Source of the DNA: Atrichornis clamosus
Lineage: Eukaryota > Chordata > Aves > Passeriformes > Menuridae
DNA: 64,000 nucleotides
Assembly (NCBI GenBank): GCA_013400975.1
Contig: WBMZ01005423.1
Coordinates: 1 to 64,000 of the forward strand
Direction: 5' to 3'
Position numbers and translations under genes: made by a program. The notes under the pieces are model-generated. The model had not been told where the DNA came from and did no database searches. It worked only from the letters and a program-made list of their open reading frames with translations. Below are positions 27,201-36,453 of this stretch, piece by piece (positions within the stretch are counted from its first letter, which is position 1; each line of letters begins with the position of its first letter).

Positions 27201-27698
27201 AACATCCTTCTGTACGTGTTGGCATTTCAAGTAAATCCTATTGAAGGATCTGCTCAGAACACGAGTTCACTTCAACCTAAAACACTTATATTGACCAGCT
27301 CTGATTTGTTCCTCTTCGATGAAGATTATATCAGTTACCCACTACCTGAATTTGCTAAGGAACCACCAAAGAGAGATAAGTATCAGCTTGCAGATGGAAG
27401 ACGAATCCGGGATTTAGATAGAGTGCTCATGGGATATCAGACATACCCACAGGCCCTTACATTTGTGTTTGATGATGTTCAGAATCAGGATCTGATGCAG
27501 AATTTAACACTGGACCACTTTGGAGAAACTGATAGTGTCCCAAAGGGAAATTCTAAACAAGAGAGCAGGAGGAGCAGAGAGATCCAGTGGTACATTTTTA
27601 TCCCAAGTGCAGAAAGCAGAGAGAAATTAATTTCATTGCTTGCAAGACAGTGGGAGATCCTGTGTGGTAGGGAACTGCCTTTGGAACTCACTGGGTAG
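88..27698 (+). CDS. NISCH: Nischarin, complete gene (21 coding exons, 1420 aa)
   Basis: Joined exons: 88-174, 5654-5737, 6460-6642, 9909-9957, 11535-11698, 13061-13156, 14764-14859, 15159-15311, 15521-15589, 16022-16207, 16409-16537, 16963-17076, 17883-17991, 20596-20717, 21587-21642, 22134-23450, 23863-24037, 25260-25413, 25943-26071, 26441-26602, 27070-27698. The total is 4263 nt including the TAG stop; every junction keeps frame and every intron is GT-AG. Domains: PX (about 20-122, with RYSDF at 47-51 and PPKK at 70-73), six leucine-rich repeats (about 285-410), a variable linker (about 470-585) and a long conserved C-terminal region. Known role: an endosomal/cytosolic scaffold that binds the integrin alpha-5 tail and inhibits PAK/Rac-driven migration; also an I1-imidazoline receptor candidate. 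The start ATG has G at -3 and +4. Human nischarin is 1504 aa; the deficit lies in the acidic and Ala/Pro-rich segments. Identity is very secure; boundaries are by eye. Confidence 0.96.
175..5653 (+). other. NISCH: NISCH intron 1
   Basis: 5.5 kb intron. The first part is still GC-rich, then the composition becomes T-rich and ordinary. It holds the paired hairpins at 1649-1712. I see no conserved coding segment and no recognisable transposon. Its open reading frames are short and unlike any family I know. Confidence 0.85.
1621..1735. repeat. Two adjacent perfect inverted repeats (hairpins)
   Basis: Hairpin A: arms 1649-1658 and 1660-1669, 10 bp perfect with a 1-nt spacer. Hairpin B: arms 1679-1690 and 1698-1709, 12 bp perfect with a 7-nt loop, extendable by three more pairs including one G-T. 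A short outer inverted pair, CCTGCAG (1621-1627) with CTGCAGG (1729-1735), brackets both. The origin is unknown; it could be a relic of a small DNA transposon or chance. Confidence 0.7.
5654..5737 (+). CDS. NISCH: NISCH exon 2 (PX domain core)
   Basis: Residues 30-57. Carries the [16 protein letters not shown] stretch. RYSDF (47-51) is the PX phosphoinositide-binding signature, with the key arginine present. Acceptor tttcag, donor AAG|gtaaga, phases 0/0. Confidence 0.96.
6460..6642 (+). CDS. NISCH: NISCH exon 3 (PX domain, C-terminal half)
   Basis: Residues 58-118. Contains the PPKKIIG segment (the PX proline/lysine loop, 70-76), [15 protein letters not shown] and the final helix ending HFLHFHLY. 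Phases 0/0. Nearly identical to the human protein. Confidence 0.96.
8790..8817. repeat. Short hairpin in NISCH intron 3
   Basis: Arms 8790-8800 and 8807-8817 pair over 11 positions with one mismatch around a 6-nt loop. On the minus strand the mismatch becomes a G-U pair. The stem includes TCGA. It has no assigned function and may be chance. Confidence 0.45.
9909..9957 (+). CDS. NISCH: NISCH exon 4
   Basis: Residues 119-134 plus one base (phase 1 exit). Encodes [16 protein letters not shown], matching the human segment directly after the PX domain. Acceptor ttttcag, donor AAAG|gtaagg. Confidence 0.95.
11535..11698 (+). CDS. NISCH: NISCH exon 5
   Basis: Residues 135-189. Encodes [11 protein letters not shown], then [10 protein letters not shown] and [18 protein letters not shown], all strongly conserved with the human protein. 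Entry phase 1, exit phase 0 (AAG|gtgagg). Confidence 0.96.
13061..13156 (+). CDS. NISCH: NISCH exon 6
   Basis: Residues 190-221. Encodes [20 protein letters not shown] and ends SLHQIE. Phases 0/0, acceptor gctag, donor GAG|gtatga. Confidence 0.95.
14764..14859 (+). CDS. NISCH: NISCH exon 7
   Basis: Residues 222-253, ending [14 protein letters not shown], the lead-in to the LRR block. The acceptor follows a T-rich tract ending taaatag. Donor AAG|gtaaga. Phases 0/0. Confidence 0.94.
15159..15311 (+). CDS. NISCH: NISCH exon 8 (LRR 1)
   Basis: Residues 254-304. Begins [17 protein letters not shown], then [20 protein letters not shown], the first leucine-rich repeat with its LxxLxLxxN pattern. 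Phases 0/0. Confidence 0.95.
15521..15589 (+). CDS. NISCH: NISCH exon 9 (LRR 2)
   Basis: Residues 305-327. Encodes [20 protein letters not shown], the second LRR, ending NLQ|gtaagt. A 69-nt single-repeat exon in phase 0/0. Confidence 0.95.
16022..16207 (+). CDS. NISCH: NISCH exon 10 (LRR 3-5)
   Basis: Residues 328-389. Three repeats: [34 protein letters not shown] and [13 protein letters not shown]. Phases 0/0, acceptor ttgtag, donor CAG|gtaacc. Confidence 0.96.
16409..16537 (+). CDS. NISCH: NISCH exon 11 (LRR 6)
   Basis: Residues 390-432. Last repeat [18 protein letters not shown], then [13 protein letters not shown], matching the human LRR cap. Phases 0/0, donor GAG|gtgagc. Confidence 0.96.
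16963..17076 (+). CDS. NISCH: NISCH exon 12
   Basis: Residues 433-470. Contains [20 protein letters not shown], a Lys/Glu-rich probable helix after the LRRs, ending DKK|gtgagt. Phases 0/0. Confidence 0.95.
17739..17759. repeat. Poly-C(13)/poly-A(8) homopolymer junction
   Basis: Thirteen C (17739-17751) run directly into eight A (17752-17759) inside NISCH intron 12, about 120 bases before exon 13. Length may be polymorphic or affected by sequencing error. Confidence 0.9.
17883..17991 (+). CDS. NISCH: NISCH exon 13 (Ser/Pro-rich linker)
   Basis: Residues 471-506 plus one base (phase 1 exit). Begins [12 protein letters not shown], then a Ser/Pro-rich stretch ending PVSSSQ. Only EDSRL, the Ser/Pro character and the final Q-G are shared with human. 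Reading on past the donor meets a TGA at 18021-18023 after 10 codons. Confidence 0.9.
17992..20595 (+). other. NISCH: NISCH intron 13
   Basis: 2.6 kb, AT-rich, especially 19440-19740. The first bases could be retained as a short coding tail ending at 18023. The first canonical poly(A) variant I see downstream is ATTAAA at 18815-18820. No transposon or RNA gene recognised. Confidence 0.75.
20596..20717 (+). CDS. NISCH: NISCH exon 14 (linker)
   Basis: Residues 507-547. Encodes [20 protein letters not shown] and ends SRCKNQ. It aligns with human EEALASSLSSTDSLTPEH only through ALASS-type serines. Phase 1 to phase 0; splice sites tctag and CAG|gtaatt are good. Confidence 0.85.
21587..21642 (+). 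CDS. NISCH: NISCH exon 15 (linker, short)
   Basis: Residues 548-565 plus two bases. Encodes [18 protein letters not shown], with little visible similarity to human. It is supported because it has ccttag and gtaagc splice sites and because its length is exactly what is needed to carry frame from exon 14 (phase 0) to exon 16 (phase 2). Least certain NISCH exon. Confidence 0.75.
22134..23450 (+). CDS. NISCH: NISCH exon 16 (1317 nt, central conserved region)
   Basis: Residues 566-1004 plus two bases. Recognisable blocks: [69 protein letters not shown] (LTPQHL here) and [20 protein letters not shown] with PHEKFHFLR. The human protein has long Glu-rich runs around YFEMG; here the gap between LAENKG and KILWSF is only about 55 residues and is not poly-acidic. 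Acceptor ttttgaag; donor AG|gtaaca. The C-terminal half probably folds as PH-like modules, which is an inference. Confidence 0.95.
23863..24037 (+). CDS. NISCH: NISCH exon 17
   Basis: Residues 1005-1063. Contains [20 protein letters not shown] and [12 protein letters not shown], matching the human block after its long Ala/Pro-rich insert, which is absent here. Acceptor tttcctag. Donor GAG|gtatcg is a weaker site. Phase 2 to phase 0. Confidence 0.92.
25260..25413 (+). CDS. NISCH: NISCH exon 18
   Basis: Residues 1064-1114 plus one base. Encodes [20 protein letters not shown], then [15 protein letters not shown]. Strongly conserved. Acceptor cttag, donor TCAG|gtaaaa, phase 0 to 1. Confidence 0.95.
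25943..26071 (+). CDS. NISCH: NISCH exon 19
   Basis: Completes codon 1115, then FWNKEN and [20 protein letters not shown] with YFRIT, to residue 1157. Phase 1 to 1. Human equivalent [19 protein letters not shown]. Confidence 0.95.
26441..26602 (+). CDS. NISCH: NISCH exon 20
   Basis: Residues 1158-1211. Contains [19 protein letters not shown] and [17 protein letters not shown]. The TPSPEP motif is a possible proline-directed phosphosite, identical in human. Phase 1 to 1. Confidence 0.96.
27070..27698 (+). CDS. NISCH: NISCH exon 21 (terminal coding exon)
   Basis: Residues 1212-1420. Contains [55 protein letters not shown] and [20 protein letters not shown], ending ELTG then TAG (27696-27698). 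This C-terminal block is close to human throughout. Acceptor ttcttgcag. Confidence 0.97.
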
Positions 27699-28475
27699 TT
27701 ACTGCACAGCCACGTGATTTCAGTGCGTGTTATAGGGTAAAGCACAGTGTTTAAGTAGATAGCACCTGTCAAGTTCTCTTTGTTTTAATGAGAAGCTGAC
27801 CTGGACTCCCTTGCTCCCTGGTGCAGTGAACATGTAATAGTACATAGAAACATTCTGAAGTGTTAACTGGGGACTGAACTTCTTGTACAGTCTGTTTTTT
27901 ATGCAATAGTATATAGTGAAAAAAAAAAATCACAAGACATCCTGGGAAACTGTATGGAAAAATTAAGGAGTCAACACTAGATACACTGTTGTCTGGGGCT
28001 GTTAAGGTTTCCACTATTTTTCTGTATATATCAGTCTTGCTGTTCTATACAAATTCTAATGTGTAAATAAGGGTAAATGCTTGTGTATGTTCAAGTGCAA
28101 TGTTCTTTGTACAAGAAGTATTTTGGGTATGCTGCTAATGCTTATTATTTAATGATCTTACAGTTTTACATATGTTTTTCTTTGAGGCCAAGTGTAATTA
28201 TTTGCTGCCAATCATGAACTTAACAGTAAAATTTGAGTCATAAGAAGGCAACAAATTTTCATATGAAATTATTTTCACAGGCATTCATTTTCCTTATCTA
28301 AGGATAAAAGAATTGTCACGTAAAGATCTCCTCAGTATTGTCTTCAAAGTGGAAATATCCAATGTGGGTATATCAGCATTTTGTCAGCAAATAATGAATT
28401 TGTATCTCTGAACACAAAATCTTTCTTTTGCCTATCTTGTCAATACAAATAAAGTGTAATTTGACAGTTTTTCTT
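27699..28475 (+). other. NISCH: NISCH 3' UTR
   Basis: About 775 bases of AT-rich non-coding sequence from the TAG to just past the canonical poly(A) signal. T/G-rich sequence (tttttctttggcc and following) lies downstream of the signal, as expected for the cleavage region. The cleavage position is estimated. Confidence 0.8.
28448..28453 (+). terminator. NISCH: NISCH polyadenylation signal AATAAA
   Basis: Canonical hexamer about 750 bases after the stop codon, followed within about 25 bases by a U/G-rich element. It is the only AATAAA I noticed in the 3' UTR. Confidence 0.85.
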
Positions 28476-28953
28476 TGGCCTTGTCTTCATTCAAGTTTAT
28501 ATCTTGTGTTTGCAGGATACCATATGGTTCAGCAGCACATACTATGTTCCTAGAGTGCATTGTAAAGTATGACATATACAGCAAGATGAAAGAAGAAAAT
28601 AGTTTATTCTACTGTAGCAAGACTGTTAGTCCAGAAATACAGCTAAGTCATGGAAACTGAGGATCTGCAGCCTCTAAACACAATTTGTGTTTAGGATTTA
28701 TTTCAAGTACTTCTGTTTCTCCATTAGATTTTAGGGATTTGCTTTCCAAGCTGTCATGTTTAACTTGAATATTACTGTGCCCAACAAGTTTTAGTCTTCC
28801 CCATGACAGTAAAATCCCTACTCACTATTATGAAGGCAAATATTGAGATTTAATATTCTATATCCAATGGGATTAAGAAGGGAAGAACAGTTTTGATGCT
28901 TATGTGCCAGCTGGTGGTGCTTAAAACTGATGCCCCTTAAACACATAGAGAGA

Positions 28954-29070
28954 GTTGGGTTGGAAGAGACCTCCGGAGGTCAAGCTTAAAACAGAGCAAA
29001 CTTCAAGCAGGTTGCTCCGGGCTTGGTCCAAACAAGTTGTGAGTTTTCTCCAAGAATGGCAAGTCCACAG
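28954..29070 (-). mobile_element. CR1 LINE fragment (old, diverged)
   Basis: Read on the + strand, GTTGGGTTGGAAGAGACCTC, then a GCAGGTTGCTCCGGGCTTGGT-like segment and CTCCAAGAATGGCAAGTCCAC, follow the reverse complement of a CR1 3' region (typically ...GGTTGGAAGAGACCTC ... CTCCAGGGATGGAGACTCCAC). So the element lies on the minus strand. Only about 120 bases are recognisable. Confidence 0.7.
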
Positions 29071-30117
29071 TGGTGTTGGGAATTTGGTGGTTTGACACAC
29101 TGTTTTTCCATGCTGTTGCAGAGCTTGTCTGTGCTTTTTGGTCTCCAGAAGCCAGGAATGTTTCAGGCAGTGCAAGGATGACAAAGGCAGAGGCAGCCAA
29201 AGACGTGGTATTGCAGGATGCAGTGGAGTTCCTTAAGCAAGCAGAGAGGTGAGAGGAGCTTAACTGGAGTGCAGCTCTGCTCCCAGTTTGGCGGAGGAAA
29301 ACTAACCCCTTAAGCTTAGACTGGACTGAACAATTAAGGTAGGTACTGCAGGCTCTTGGGGAAAGCTAAAATTTTCTGTACTTTAAAGCTCTTCTGTTCC
29401 CTGAAGTCTCAAGTTTGCTTATGTTCATTTAAGCTTAATTATCATTGGGTAAAAGAAAAAAATTTCTAATTTCTACATTAAAGATCCTAGGGAAATTTTA
29501 ATTAGAAGAAATCCTAAGTGTTCACTAGTTCTTTCTGAAGTAGCTCTGTTAATCATTATTTAGAATTGTCTAAGGTAAGTTGAGGAGCCTGTGGCAACTT
29601 AAATAGTGTGATTTGCAAAAGTATTTGAGAACTTACCAGATGAACAGATCATTTACAGTGTGGCTTATGGTTTAAGTGAGTGCGAAGAGAATCTGTGAGG
29701 AGTCCTCTGGAACTGCCTGGGATTTGAGCCAGGTGGAAAGATCTCTGCCTCTCATACAAGAGATTATACTTGTCATTGCTTCTGGGTAAGTCAGCCCTGC
29801 TTCCATCTTACAAATGAGGCCTGTCCTGGGGGAGGCCTTGTGCTTGAGACAGACAGGAGTTCTGTTTCTAAGCATCCTTTTTAAAACTCAACTGTTTAAA
29901 TGTTTTTTAACACACCAGTGGATATCAGAGAATCTTGTATTAGATAAGTAAGGATAATCCCCTGCTTGTTATGTAGTTTGAGCAGGCAAGGTCTCTCTTT
30001 CATATTTTATTGCAGAAAAAAACACATCTGTGGTTAAACTTGAAACGACAGCCCAACCAAACCCAAAACAAGAAATCCCCCTCTCTCCTGCTACCAGATA
30101 TCTGATCCCTTGCTGCT

Positions 30118-30522
30118 TTCATAGAATCACAGAATGGTTTGTGTTGCAATGGACCTTCAAGATGATCTCATTCCAACCCTGCTTCTGTGGGCAGGGATGC
30201 CACCCACTAGATCAGGTTGCTGAGGGCCCCATCCTGCCTGGCCTTGAACTCTTTCAGGAAAGGGGCATCCACAGCTTCTCTGGGCAACCTGTACCAGTGC
30301 CTCTGAGTAAAGAATTTCTTCTAACATCTAATCTAAATATCTTCTTTTTAATTAAAAAACGTTCCCCCTTGTTGTATCATTATCTGCCCATGTAAAAAGT
30401 CCCTCATTCAAAAGGCCCCTTTAAGTACTGAAAGGCTGCAGAGAGATCTCCCTGGATCTGCCTTCTGTCCAGTGTGAGCAGCTCAAACTCTCTCAGCCAG
30501 TCTCCATAGGAGAGATGTGCTG
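30118..30522 (-). mobile_element. CR1 LINE 3' fragment
   Basis: The + strand begins ATAGAATCACAGAATGGTTT and continues through AGGTTGCTGAGGGCCCCATC, GGGGCATCCACAGCTTCTCT, GGGCAACCTGTACCAGTGCC and TCTCTCAGCCAGTCTCCATA. This is the standard avian CR1 3' sequence in reverse. The 3' terminus (ATTCTATG end) is at 30118-30121 and the element is 5'-truncated near 30522. The intact consensus landmarks suggest a younger insertion than the fragment at 28954. Confidence 0.92.
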
Positions 30523-32386
30523 TGTTAGAACCTGCTTTGGGGATGTGCATTTCTGTTCATCTAAGTGCAATATTAAGCTGAAAAATTCTATAAATTGTCA
30601 TTACTCAGTACCAACCTGTTGTCTTTATTGTCTAATTTTATTGTTGTCTTTTGTTTCTAAATACAGGGATTTAGGTGTTTTTTTCTTGTGAAAAAAGCAC
30701 AATCATTCATCTTGAAACTGAACTGATTGCTTCAGTTCATAAAGATTTCTCAGAACTTTCCACAATTAGTTTCTACAGAAAGCTCTGCAGAACGAAGTCA
30801 CATTGTAAACAGCTGAGGCCACACAGATTTCTTCCTCTCTTTTTGCAAGAGCACTACAAAGCCCTGCATGCATATTTCTCTTTAGTAACCCTTTGTCCTC
30901 AAATCCTTTGCAGCTTCCAACCCTTATTCAACATTAAGACAATATCTGACTAGCTGAAGTTATGAACAGAAACACACAGAGGCAGGTGGGGAGACCTTTG
31001 TCAGGAAAGTATCTCCTGAACTCTCCGACTTCAGTGTACTGGCTTTGCAGCTGATGTAGATATTTGCCACCCTAGGAAGACCCAGAGTTATTTATGTTCA
31101 GTGTCATCTGCCAAAGATCTGGCCAAAAGTTTTAAAACTTCCCTTGTATTACAATTGAAAAATTGTAAATGAACCTCTTTAGGAAGGAAAGTAAATGAGG
31201 TGCTGACCTGACCTAAAGTGTTTTCTCTGCAAGAAGAAATGACGATGTGACCTGCATCCTGTCTGTCCTGTGTTCATTCCCATGCTGCTTTTACAGCACT
31301 CTGATCTGCCTGGCTGTGGATGTGCTGCACAGTGATGTATTTCTATCAGCCCCTCTGGCCTGCCTTCCTGTTCTTAACAGCTTTGATAAGGAGGTGGGGG
31401 TTTTCAATTGAAGTAACACAGAGTGATGCTGCTTCTTGCTTGGATGTCTCTGATCAAAAAGTTTACTTCTGCTGTACTAATCTTCAAACTTACCAAATCT
31501 TTGGCAGAAAAGCAGCAACGTGAGGAAAATCGTGAAGCTGTCGCTCAGAGCAGACTACAAGCTTCTATTTCTTGCAATCCACCTGATAATTAAGGACATT
31601 CAGTAACTTGGAAAGCTAAACATTTATGTGGAAAAAGGGAGGATATTAAATTCATTAGACTTAGAAGGTGCTAGAAAAGACTGGTCAACACTTGAAAACC
31701 TCACCTGAAAAGATGCATGAAGAGTAAGTAGCCAGAGTTGGTAAGCTGAGCACCAAGCCCTTGTGCTTCAGTCTTGAGGGGGTGGCAAGAACTCCCAGCA
31801 TCTCCAAAGTTGTTGAAAATGCTGAGATGATGGGATCCCGACTCCCATCCCCATCCTGGTGTTTTCAGGCCGACAGTCAGTGCAATCCTCAGCAAACTGT
31901 TGGCTACAGCTTTAGTCAAGTACTCTATAGGCCCTTTCTATCCCTTACAGGCAACAGTACATGAAGGATCAGCAGCACCTCCATGGGAAAGCACACTGCC
32001 TCTGCTGTAGTGCTACTGTGAGCAGGTGCTGAGTTTCAGTAGCTCAGCCTGTTCAAGCAGTTTTTTCAGACTTCTAATTAATATTGAATATCCCTGGGGA
32101 ATTTAGTGCCTGACTCTCCCAGTAGAATCCCAGAGCTTAATAAATGGGAAAGGTACAAAACTAAAACCAAGAGAAGGGAATATGTAGCTGGTTTTCACTG
32201 CAGTAAAACATGTAAAGGAACTCAGAGTCAACAGAGTGATAGGTCAGGCTTAGAGCCTTTATGTACTGACATTGGTACTGCTCACCTCGAGGTTTTGGAC
32301 TAACAGGACGTGAGCAGCCACAACAATTTCTTCCTGAATAAGACAACATTGTGCTCAGGCAGCCCAAACTGTCTGCTTGGAATTTG

Positions 32387-32390
<4 letters not shown>

Positions 32391-32470
<80 letters not shown>
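32391..32470. repeat. Compound microsatellite (GT)26(GA)14
   Basis: An uninterrupted GT dinucleotide run at 32391-32442 passes straight into a GA run at 32443-32470. It lies in the NISCH-STAB1 intergenic region and is likely length-polymorphic. The GT half can adopt Z-DNA and the GA half is polypurine. Confidence 0.98.
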
Positions 32471-32473
<3 letters not shown>

Positions 32474-35400
32474 GGATAAACAGACTCCTAGTCACTGTGC
32501 AATCCTTTCAGGTTTTTTTGCTTTTATCAGCAAACTTAAAAATTTCTGTTCCTTCCAACTTGCCAAGAGGAAAAAAAAAATAGGATTGTATCCTTGCCTC
32601 TTCACCAGGACCCTGAAGAGTGTTTTGGGTAAGTGTGGCTCAGCTGGTCCTCTTCCTATGCAGGAGCAATATTGGCCTGGCCTGTTTAATCCCTTTCAGA
32701 CTCACAGCCTTGTTACACATAATTCAGAGCAAAGGGACTTAATGTCCTTTCCCAGCTTTCCCAGAAGGGCAGAACAAGAGTCTCTTTCTCTCTGTCGATG
32801 TAACCAAATGGTCAATTCCCACAGAAGCTGTGTGGCAAGGTGGACTGGATGGTAAATTACTTGCCTTGGCTCTGGAGTTTCTAAAGGAAAGATTTCAATA
32901 GCAGGAAATTGCCCAAGCTAGTCAGAGCTGCAGACATTTCACAGAGCAGGGCTGGTGACCCAGCATTTTAAAATGCAGTGTGTGACACAGACAGGGAGGC
33001 TGGAAGCGTTTGTAGCTTTATCCAGGTGGGATTTTGTTGGGTTTTTTTTTCCTGTGGAACAGGTTGAGTAATTTTTGCCAGCAGCTTCTCGACTCTGAAA
33101 GTTAATGTGTACACAATAAAAATGCCACATATTAGATATGTTGCTTTAGAGGACCCAACTTGTTATCAATGCATAAAGCAAAAAGAGAGGGAATCTTTCT
33201 CTGAGAGGGAAAAATCCTGAGCATTCCTGCTGCCAGCAATCTGCTGGTGACTGGGGAGACTGAGCCCACAAGGTAAGTTATTAGTGTTTTGTAGAAGTCA
33301 TCTAGAAGTAGTCAGGGCCAGAATGTGAAGATATTGCTGAATTCACATCTGTGAATTCTGCTGCTAAACCAGCCACCTTCTGTTGTGTGACTGATAAATC
33401 AACCTCCATGCCTTCCAAAACAAATAAAAGCCCACGTGCAAAACCTCCCAGATAAACACACTGGCAGACAGTTGACAACTCCTACTGTATGTTTTATAAT
33501 TGGATTTGCACAACCGTGTTTCAATCAAACATTGACTAGGATGTGAATCAAACCCTTCCACCCTGCCTGCACAGGGCCATTTGTGTGCTTTGTCATCAGA
33601 TCTTTACAAGTCTTGCCTAAATTTTCTCTTTGATGAAGGCTCTCTGGCAGATCTCAGAATCTTGCTTTGTGAGACTTTTCGGGTTTGAAATACTTTGTGC
33701 AGATGCCTGTGTGCATGATCTGGTCTAATATAGAAATGAGTGAGGGAACTGGGGTTTCTATTTGTTGACAGTTTTGAAGAGTATTGGATAAAACAGTGGA
33801 ATCAAAATATTGATCCAATGCATTTTGCCTCTAAGGCATGAAGTTTTTATTGATGTCATCCATGAGAAAATACATATATCTGCCTAGGAGGAATCTGTCT
33901 ATCAGAAGAGAACAGAAGTCGTATAAGTGGAGTGGTAATTTGTGTTTGTTTGGCTCATTTTTGCTCCCTGTGCTGTTTCTATGCTGATGTTGCCATCTTT
34001 GATGACACTGCCAACTGCACTGCCACTGTGAGCATCTTGGCATTGAGCATTATTAATGGCTTGTGGCCACCCATTAATTTAGGCGTGGTTGATGCTTCAC
34101 CTTCTTACTAATCTCCAGAATCACAAAGATCCAACCAAAGCTGTTGCAGATTTTGGTGTTCCAGATCCAGCAGCAGAGATCAGCAGTTTCCATTCTCTCA
34201 GTGCAGCTCATAGGCAGTAGCTGAAACATGCTGTTTATGCTGCTTGATCAGGAAAGCAGCATCTGATGACAGATGACCTTTTGATTTTTCAGTTTATGCT
34301 CTGCTGATGTACAATGGCACTACTCACTGTTTGCATTTTTAGCCTGTATATTGCTGTTGTATTGCTTGTCTTTAATTGAGGTGAGGTCAGATAAGGAAGC
34401 TGGCTGTGAACCTTTTCACGTTGCTGTGAATCTGATTTATTTAATTCAGACAGGAATTTCACTAAGCATTTCTCTCCCTTCCCTTTCTAGTTCCCTTGCA
34501 GTAGGTCAGATACAGTGATGATAAGCAACAGTGGAAAGCCTTGGAATCAGTTTTTGTGTGTCTTTTTTTTGCCTTGTACCCTTTTCAATGCTGAAAACTG
34601 TCAGAAGATCCATTAAAGAAGCCAATTCGTCTTCAAGTGCCCCAGGGTAAGCTATTTTCACCTTAAAAGCTCATCAGCTATGTGTAGATGCTGGCAACTT
34701 AATCCCTATGTCATGCAGCCAGCTCTTGGAAAACCCACCAACAATCTTCAGCATCCCTCTCAGGTAGCAGGGGGCACAGAAGCAGCCTCATTCTTGTGTC
34801 TGCTTGGCCAGTCCAGTGCCATGACTGTAGGCAAGGAAAGCTCTGTACAGCTTCCATTCTCTACAAGAGTGTCCCCACTGTCCGTCTGTGACTGCCATCC
34901 CGCCAGAACTGGGCTGAGCTATGATGCCTCTGCCTCATTTTGGAGATCTGCAAGGTACCCAGTGGTTCCCAGAGCAGTGTGAACCCTCTGACCTTGACAG
35001 AGTGGCATCAGCTGGGCAGCAATAGCCCCAGGGCTGCAGTTGTGCTGTAGCAGGACAACTGGGCTGAGTTGTCGGATTGAGCTGTGGGCTGGTACTTCTC
35101 ACATGGGTTGCACTGGATGGTTGTGTGCCTTATCTGCTTCCTGTTAGTGCAGGATATATAACAGGGCTGGCTGTTCATCATGCTGGCTCTCTCTGTAGGA
35201 TGAAGGCAGAAGTAAAGCACAGCTAACAGCACCAGTAAGTACAGCGGTTCTTATATAGCTCATATGTTGTAGCATGTGTGTCTTCGGCTGCATGCAGGGG
35301 CAAAAAAATATTAATGCTCATTATTTATGTCAACACAAGCGTAGCTCCCTGGCCTGGTTTCAGTTAGGCACCTTCATGTACTATTAATGACTTGAAAATG

Positions 35401-36372
35401 TGAAGGTCCTCATTGCTCAGCGGGATTTGTTGCTAACAGGAGCAGTCCTTAGACTGCTCAGTATAGATGGCTTTCTTGGCAGTGTAGGGAAACAAAGGCC
35501 ATATAAAATCTCTCAATAATCAATTCTTTGTAATGTTCAAAAGGAGAATATAAATTGCAGACCGTACCTCAGGTTAGCATATATTTTTTAAAATCCTATT
35601 TTGGGACTTTCCTATTCTGAGTGCTATGGAAGAGCTCCTTGGATTCATTAAGCTGTCAGCAGAGTGTTTGGAAAATTATATATTTTGCCATTGCTGCCAT
35701 AGCACCTGCAAAATGTGATGCTTTTCTCGCTGAGAAAGTCAAATATAGTAAAAAAATATCAAAGCCTGCCCAAAGTGCTGGGTTGATTGATACAATGTGC
35801 TTGATGACTGCTCTGAAGCACAGCCTGCTGCTCGCATTGCTTTGTTCTTGCATGCTTTGGGATGGGCAGTGCTCGGGTCTACCTTCTCCTTGAGATGTTG
35901 TGGACATATTAACATCAGTGGCAAAAGGAAGTTAACTTACCCTTCATGAATTCATGGTATTTAAGTTTGCCCATTGGATTTGCCTTCTGTTAAGCATACA
36001 GTTAACCTCTTTTCATTCCAATTAGTTGAAAACTAAGGATTTCCTTCCTTCTGTTTTGAACTGATATGTAAGAGGAAATCCGTAGATGTTCCTGTTTTGA
36101 GTCAACCTTTTACTAAGGAGTTTTGCTTGTGTGTTTAAAAAAGGAATGGAAAGAAAGAAAAAGGTTATGTTGATTCAGAAATAATGCTAGAAGTAGCAGA
36201 TCCATTTCTGAAGGCTTTGCAGCCAAAAAGCACAGTGCAAAAATGCTCTCTCCCTGTTTACTTTTAACCTCTGGTTTATCTTGGATCTGATTCTTAGTAG
36301 GCGGTGTTGTCTTACAGAAATTGCAGCCTCTATCACCACCCCTTTTGTGTAAAGGGTCCTGCCTGTAAAATC

Positions 36373-36453
36373 ATGAAAATGCATCCTCCTGGATTGCTGT
36401 TTTTCTTCTTAGCAGCATGCTTCACTCCCACAGCTGACTGCCAGAGTCAGAAG
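36373..36453 (+). CDS. STAB1: STAB1 exon 1 (signal peptide)
   Basis: Residues 1-27. Starts MKMHPP, then hydrophobic [11 protein letters not shown] and a polar TADCQSQK, a typical cleavable secretion signal. The first ATG has A at -3; a second in-frame ATG lies two codons on. The sequence is unlike the human signal peptide, as expected, so the call rests on position, hydrophobic character and phase. An upstream non-coding exon is possible. Confidence 0.82.

Larger units (their letters stand above)
28476..36372. other. NISCH-STAB1 intergenic region
   Basis: 7.9 kb between the NISCH poly(A) site and the STAB1 start codon. It contains two minus-strand CR1 fragments (28954-29070 and 30118-30522) and a (GT)n(GA)n microsatellite (32391-32470). 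The rest is unremarkable, moderately AT-rich sequence with only short, family-less open frames. Part of the right end must be STAB1 promoter and 5' UTR, but no TATA box is evident. AGAGGAAAT at 36071-36079 resembles an ETS/PU.1 core, which would suit a macrophage gene but is weak evidence alone. Confidence 0.8.

Noticed and set aside
30030..30395. 121-codon open frame in the intergenic region
   Set aside because: It is a translation through the reverse strand of a CR1 3' UTR, not a gene.
32395..32583. Open frame encoding alternating Cys-Val and Arg-Glu
   Set aside because: Pure translation of the GT/GA microsatellite.
28476..36372. A third gene or undescribed system between NISCH and STAB1
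   Set aside because: No conserved coding block, consistent splice-linked frames, tRNA/rRNA fold or CpG-rich promoter was found there; only repeats and ordinary intergenic sequence.
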